DNA of 64,000 bases, taken from NCBI RefSeq assembly GCF_002735705.1, contig NZ_PDZL01000007.1, forward strand, positions 124,001 through 188,000. The letters are read 5' to 3'. A program made the position numbers and the translations under genes. The stretch is from Janthinobacterium sp. BJB426. GTDB taxonomy: Bacteria; Pseudomonadota; Gammaproteobacteria; Burkholderiales; Burkholderiaceae_D. Each line of letters starts with the position of its first letter. Within the stretch, counting starts at the first letter, position 1. The notes under the pieces were generated by a model. It was not told the DNA's origin. It worked only from the letters and a program-made list of their open reading frames with translations, and did not search any database. Below, piece after piece: positions 60,351-64,000 of the stretch.

Positions 60351-61268
60351 ATGAAATCCCTCTTTGCCGCGCTGTACGGCCCCGTGTTCTGGGCCGGCTT
60401 CATCGGCGCCGCCAGTTGCCTGGTCGCGGTGTGCGACTATTCTCTCTGGGTCTTGCCGCCCTTGCTGCTGCTGGCCCTGCTCACTTCCTTTCTTGCCGAA
60501 CGCTGTCTGCCGTATGACGGCGCGTGGAACCACGATCACGGCGATGGCTGGCGCGATACGCTGCATGCGTTCGTCAATGAAGCGCTATACCTGCTGGGCC
60601 TGGCGGCGTTTCCCTTGCTGGCCGGATACCTGGCGCTGGGAGACTTCTGGCCCGGCACCTGGCCGTTCTGGCTGCAATTGCTGCTGGCCATCCTTCTCGC
60701 CGACTGCGGCATCACGCTCGTGCATTACCTGAGCCACCGCTATTATTTTCTGTGGAAACTGCATGCCGTGCACCACAGCGTGACGCGCCTGTACGGTTTT
60801 AATGGCTGGATGAAACATCCGCTGCATTTGCTGCTGGAAGCGACGGGCGGCATGCTGCCCTTGCTGCTGCTGGGCATACCGGAAACTGTCATGGCCGTGC
60901 TGGCGTTTGCCGTGGCGATCCAGTTGCTGCTGCAGCACGCGAATGTCGACATGCGCATGGGGCCGCTGCGCCACGTGTTTGCCTGGGCGCCCCTGCACCG
61001 TTTTCACCACATGAAATACGGCACGGCCGGCGACGTGAATTTCGGCCTGTTCTTTACCTGCTGGGACCGCCTGCTGGGCACGCGTTTCGATGCCCCGGAT
61101 TACCGCATGCGGGGCGAGGACCTGGGCATCGGCAGCCGTCCCGATTACCCGCCCGCATATGGGGCGCAACTGCTGGAACCGTTCCGCGCGGAAGAGGGCG
61201 TGCGCGCGCCCGAGTTGCCGGCCGGCTTGAAGCAGGCGCTCAAAGGCGTCATCAATCGAGCAGCTTGA
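60351..61268 (+). CDS. Fatty acid hydroxylase / sterol desaturase-family membrane protein
   Basis: A 305-residue membrane protein with about five hydrophobic segments. The di-iron histidine clusters of the family are visible: HYLSHRYYFLWKLHAVHHS (HxxxH and HxxHH) near residue 135-155, and HRFHHMKYGT near 225. Such enzymes hydroxylate or desaturate lipid chains in the membrane. CAGGAG lies before the ATG at 60351; an earlier ATG at 60318 would add 11 residues. Its end overlaps the convergent AraC gene by 17 bases. The lipid substrate is unknown. Confidence 0.88.
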   Translation: MKSLFAALYGPVFWAGFIGAASCLVAVCDYSLWVLPPLLLLALLTSFLAERCLPYDGAWNHDHGDGWRDTLHAFVNEALYLLGLAAFPLLAGYLALGDFWPGTWPFWLQLLLAILLADCGITLVHYLSHRYYFLWKLHAVHHSVTRLYGFNGWMKHPLHLLLEATGGMLPLLLLGIPETVMAVLAFAVAIQLLLQHANVDMRMGPLRHVFAWAPLHRFHHMKYGTAGDVNFGLFFTCWDRLLGTRFDAPDYRMRGEDLGIGSRPDYPPAYGAQLLEPFRAEEGVRAPELPAGLKQALKGVINRAA

Positions 61269-61971
61269 CGTTGAGCTGGCGCAAGCTGCGGTCGGCGCGC
61301 ACGCCGAACAGGCTGCGCATGGTGCGCGAAAAATGCGCGGCATCGGCAAAGCCGGCGCCGTGGGCCGCGTCCGTCAAGGTGCTGCCGAGCAAGATGAAAC
61401 GGATGGCCAGGCGCAAGCGGCGCCACAGCACCAGCCGCCGCACGGGCAGGCCCAGCTGGGCGCTGAACAGGCGTTCCAGCTGGCTCAGCGACAAATGCGC
61501 CGCCTCGGCCACGGTGGCCGCGCTGACCTTGCCCGACAGCAGCGCGTCGACCTTGTCCAGCGCCCGCCGCAGGCGGGGATCGGGCAAGTCTTCGCGTGGC
61601 TGGGCCTGCAGCGCGGCAGCCAGATTGTCCAGGCTGGGCACGCCTGCGCTGCCGGCCGCGGCCAGCAGGGTCGCGCCGCGCAGGCGCTGAGGTTCCGCAT
61701 AGATGGTCAGCATGGGCGCCGGCGCGCTCAGGATGGCGTGCGGGCGCAGGCTATCGACCAGCAAGTGCCGCGCCGTGTGGACGATGCCGTCGAGCTCGGC
61801 CGTGAAAGGCTCCCCCGTGCTCAGCATCAGCTGGTGCGCATAATGGGCGTGGCTGTCCGTGGCGCCTGCTGCGCCATGCAAGATGGCAAAGTCCGGCGCC
61901 AGCCAAAGTGTTCCCTGCCAGCTATCCTGTTGCAAACGCGACTCCCAGGTGATGGATTGCGGGGCGATCAT
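61252..61971 (-). CDS. AraC-family transcriptional regulator
   Basis: A 239-residue regulator. The N-terminal part has a cupin-like arabinose-binding fold (HAHYAHQLMLSTGEPFTAEL). The C-terminal ~90 residues carry two helix-turn-helices: VAEAAHLSLSQLERLFSAQL and LTDAAHGAGFADAAHFSRTM. The ligand is unknown. It is convergent with the fatty acid hydroxylase gene (17-base overlap), so the two may not be linked in regulation. The start ATG at 61971 is the only one that keeps the full N-terminal domain. Confidence 0.88.
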   Translation of the reverse strand: MIAPQSITWESRLQQDSWQGTLWLAPDFAILHGAAGATDSHAHYAHQLMLSTGEPFTAELDGIVHTARHLLVDSLRPHAILSAPAPMLTIYAEPQRLRGATLLAAAGSAGVPSLDNLAAALQAQPREDLPDPRLRRALDKVDALLSGKVSAATVAEAAHLSLSQLERLFSAQLGLPVRRLVLWRRLRLAIRFILLGSTLTDAAHGAGFADAAHFSRTMRSLFGVRADRSLRQLNVKLLD

Positions 61972-62107
61972 ACCAGCCGGCGGGGATGGTTTTCATGGCA
62001 TCGAATTTTCCTGGAGTACGTATCGTTGCATTGATGAAATATGTGATTTTTTTAATACAATATTCAGCATTGCATGGCCGCCCGCTGTAACGTACTATCA
62101 TTCTCAT

Positions 62108-62126
62108 CGACTACCGATGGTAGTCG
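62108..62126. promoter_or_regulatory. Perfect inverted repeat upstream of the CHASE-domain gene
   Basis: CGACTACC-GAT-GGTAGTCG is a perfect 8-bp dyad in the 224-base region between the AraC and CHASE genes, 69 bases before the start codon. AT-rich sequence just before it (62030-62075) could hold a promoter. It may be an operator or a short hairpin in the leader. Confidence 0.45.
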
Positions 62127-62195
62127 TGCAGCCCGCTGCCAGCCATGTTGCTGGCCGTGTAGCGGTTTGATGTCCGTTCTGCTTGTCCACCTGTC

Positions 62196-64000
62196 ATGCC
62201 TACACGTGCGTCTTCGTCGTGGTTTGCCTGGCCAGTATCGCACTGGGTGGGACCGCGCGCGTTGGCCGCGCTGGTGCTGGCGCTGTGCCTGGGATTGACG
62301 TACGGCGCCTGGCGCAATGCCGACGATGCCAGCGAGCAGCAGGTGCAGGCCGATTTCGATTTCCGCGTGCGCGAACTGGTGGGCAACATCGTCGGCCGCA
62401 TGCAGACCTATATCCAGGTGCTGCACGGGGTGCAGGGACTGTATGCCAGTTCGCAGGAAGTCACGCGCCGCGAATTCCATGCCTACCTGGCGGTGCAGCA
62501 GGTGGACCGCCACTTTCCCGGCATCCATGGCATCGGCTACCTGCCGCTGTTGTCCGGCGGCGCCCTGGCGCGGCACGAGGCCGGCGTGCGCGCGGACGGC
62601 TATCCCGGCTATGCCGTGCGTCCGCACGGCCAGCGTGCCTGGCATGCGCCGATCACCTATCTGGAACCTTTGAGCGAGAGCAACCTGCTGGCCTTCGGCT
62701 ACGACATCGGCTCCGAACCCGTGCGCCGCGCCGCGCTCGAACAGGCGCGCGACACGGGGCAAGCCGCCATGACGGGCAAGATCCACCTGGTGCAGGATGG
62801 CGGCAGCGCCCAGGCGCATGGCTTCCTCGTCGTGCTGCCCGTGTATGACAATGGCTTGCCGCATGCCAGCGTGGAGCAGCGCCGCGCCGCCTTGCGCGCC
62901 TGGGTGTTTGCGCCATTTCGCATGGGCGACCTGATGGCGGGCGTGGGCGGCGAGAGCGCGCGCCAGCTGGACCTGGAAATCTATGACGGCGCGCAACTGG
63001 CCGAGGCGGCCCTGATGTATGACAGCTTGCCGGGCGCCTTGTCGTCTGCCGCCTCGGACAGCCTGGTTTCGCAGCAAGCGATCAGCATCGCCGGCCATGC
63101 CTGGACCTTGCGCGTGCGCGCCATGCCGGGCTTTGATGGCGAACTGCTGGCGCGGCCCCGCCTGGTGGCCTTGACCGGCGTGCTGGCCAGTATCGTGCTG
63201 GCGCTGGCCGCCTGGCTGCTGGCGGCGGGCCGCGCCCGCGCCCAGGCGGCGCTGGCGCGTTCGAGCGAGCTGACCGGCCAGCTGGAGCAGGGGCAGGCGA
63301 GCGTGCTGGCGATGGCCGAGGCGGCGCAGCGCAGCCAGGCCATGCTGCGCAGCATCCTCGATTCGACCATCGACGGCATTCTGGTCGACAATACCGAGGG
63401 ACGCATCTTCACGTCGAACCGGCGTTTTCGCGACTTGTGGCAAGTGCCCGACGCGCTCGACTGGCAAGCCGATGGCGCGGCGCTGGTACGCCATGTGGAA
63501 AGCCAGCTGGAGCAGGCGGCGCCTTTCCTCGGAGCACGCGTCCATGCGCCGCATGGCCACCGCGAACGGCGCGACGTGCTGCACCTGCGCGATGGACGGG
63601 TGGTCGAGCAATATGTGCGCAGCATGCAACTGGGCAATGAGCAGGCGCGTTTGTGGACCTTCCGCGATATCAGCGAGCGCAGCCAGATGGAGCGGCGCGA
63701 ACATACGCGGCGGCAAGTGCTGGAAATGCTGGCCACGGGCGCGCCGCTGGAACGGGTGCTGGAAAGCGTGGTGCTGAGCGTGCAAGCCGACCATCCCGCC
63801 ATGCTGTGCAGCATCTTGCTGCTCGATGAAAGCCGCCACCGCCTGGTGCTGGGAGCGGCGCCGGGCTTGCCCGCGTTTTTCAACCTGTCCAGCCATGGCC
63901 ATGACCTCGACACCCTGCAGGGCGTGCATGGCATCGCCGCGCAAGCCGTGCGCGATGGTCAGCGCGTGATCGTCGGTGACTTGCATGCGGATGCGCAGGA
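62196..64000 (+). CDS. CHASE-PAS-GAF sensor protein, likely signalling enzyme (cut by window end)
   Basis: The frame is open from the ATG at 62196 to the window end, about 601 residues. A first transmembrane helix (ALAALVLALCLGLTYGAW, ~22-39) is followed by a periplasmic CHASE domain (MQTYIQVLHGVQGLYASSQE to HFPGIHGIGYLPLL and beyond), a second helix (ALTGVLASIVLALAAWLLAA, ~325-345), a PAS domain (ILDSTIDGILVDNTEGRIFT, from ~385) and the start of a GAF domain (VLESVVLSVQADHPAMLCSI, ~525). The output domain lies beyond the window; kinase, GGDEF and EAL are all possible. The ligand is unknown. Confidence 0.85.
   Translation, partial: MPTRASSSWFAWPVSHWVGPRALAALVLALCLGLTYGAWRNADDASEQQVQADFDFRVRELVGNIVGRMQTYIQVLHGVQGLYASSQEVTRREFHAYLAVQQVDRHFPGIHGIGYLPLLSGGALARHEAGVRADGYPGYAVRPHGQRAWHAPITYLEPLSESNLLAFGYDIGSEPVRRAALEQARDTGQAAMTGKIHLVQDGGSAQAHGFLVVLPVYDNGLPHASVEQRRAALRAWVFAPFRMGDLMAGVGGESARQLDLEIYDGAQLAEAALMYDSLPGALSSAASDSLVSQQAISIAGHAWTLRVRAMPGFDGELLARPRLVALTGVLASIVLALAAWLLAAGRARAQAALARSSELTGQLEQGQASVLAMAEAAQRSQAMLRSILDSTIDGILVDNTEGRIFTSNRRFRDLWQVPDALDWQADGAALVRHVESQLEQAAPFLGARVHAPHGHRERRDVLHLRDGRVVEQYVRSMQLGNEQARLWTFRDISERSQMERREHTRRQVLEMLATGAPLERVLESVVLSVQADHPAMLCSILLLDESRHRLVLGAAPGLPAFFNLSSHGHDLDTLQGVHGIAAQAVRDGQRVIVGDLHADAQ

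Noticed and set aside
62064..63986. Long minus-strand frame opposite the CHASE gene
   Set aside because: The plus-strand frame is open to the window end with transmembrane, CHASE and PAS features; the minus frame has none.
1..64000. CRISPR arrays, tRNA genes, insertion sequences or prophage
   Set aside because: I saw no regularly spaced repeats, tRNA-like cloverleaf, transposase, integrase or phage structural cluster. The encapsulin shell is a cellular capsid relative, not a prophage.

Overview
The window is high-GC bacterial DNA with dense, mostly short-gapped genes on both strands. It has no rRNA, tRNA, insertion sequence, phage module or CRISPR array that I could find. Gene content (TamA/TamB, a PhaM-type PHA-granule protein, FadB-like beta-oxidation genes, DUF3108 pair, archaic chaperone-usher pili, MocR and LysR regulators) and base composition suggest a betaproteobacterium of the Oxalobacteraceae, probably Janthinobacterium or a near relative such as Massilia. 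That assignment is inference; no marker gene was compared.

Layout. 1-6060: a fatty-acid beta-oxidation cluster (acyl-CoA dehydrogenase cut by the window edge, FadB-like bifunctional enzyme, hotdog thioesterase, thiolase, then after a terminator an enoyl-CoA hydratase). 6150-8750: an electrophile-stress regulon, with a NemR-like repressor, an iron-type aldehyde reductase and a DJ-1/PfpI-family protein. Near-identical operators sit inside both promoters. 8781-16553: TetR/RibD-like pair, two paralogous metallophosphoesterases flanking a subclass B3-like metallo-beta-lactamase with Glu at the first zinc-ligand position, a possible structured small RNA, a LysR/pirin/isochorismatase-like group and a periplasmic binding protein. 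16776-21065: PnuC, a TonB-dependent receptor and a Rec-AraC regulator. 21415-26338: a minimal Csu-type (archaic) chaperone-usher pilus operon plus a convergent miniature pilin-like secreted protein. 26592-33730: HxlR, CHRD lipoprotein, AEC transporter, PaiB/OsmC with a divergent MocR regulator, and Tag plus an MnmC whose methyltransferase half looks degenerate.

33848-38410 is the most notable region. A rhodanese, a serine acetyltransferase and an XRE regulator are followed by a family 2A encapsulin shell gene overlapping a SufS-type cysteine desulfurase with a ~200-residue disordered N-terminal cargo domain. Together they look like a sulfur-handling nanocompartment: serine acetylation for cysteine synthesis, desulfuration inside the shell, and sulfur transfer by the rhodanese. 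The family is known from other bacteria; this gene arrangement is worth comparison.

38568-44092: a histidine kinase and Rec-TPR pair, PhaM, and two DUF3108 envelope proteins. 44305-49263: a three-gene condensin-like operon (MksF/MksE/MksB type) with no MksG/JetD nuclease next to it. The SMC gene carries a short segment that reads like a pair of compensating frameshifts. 49263-52906: small and poorly known genes. 52987-59417: TamA/TamB. 59556 to the end: QueC, a fatty acid hydroxylase-family membrane protein, an AraC regulator and a CHASE-PAS-GAF signalling protein cut by the window end.
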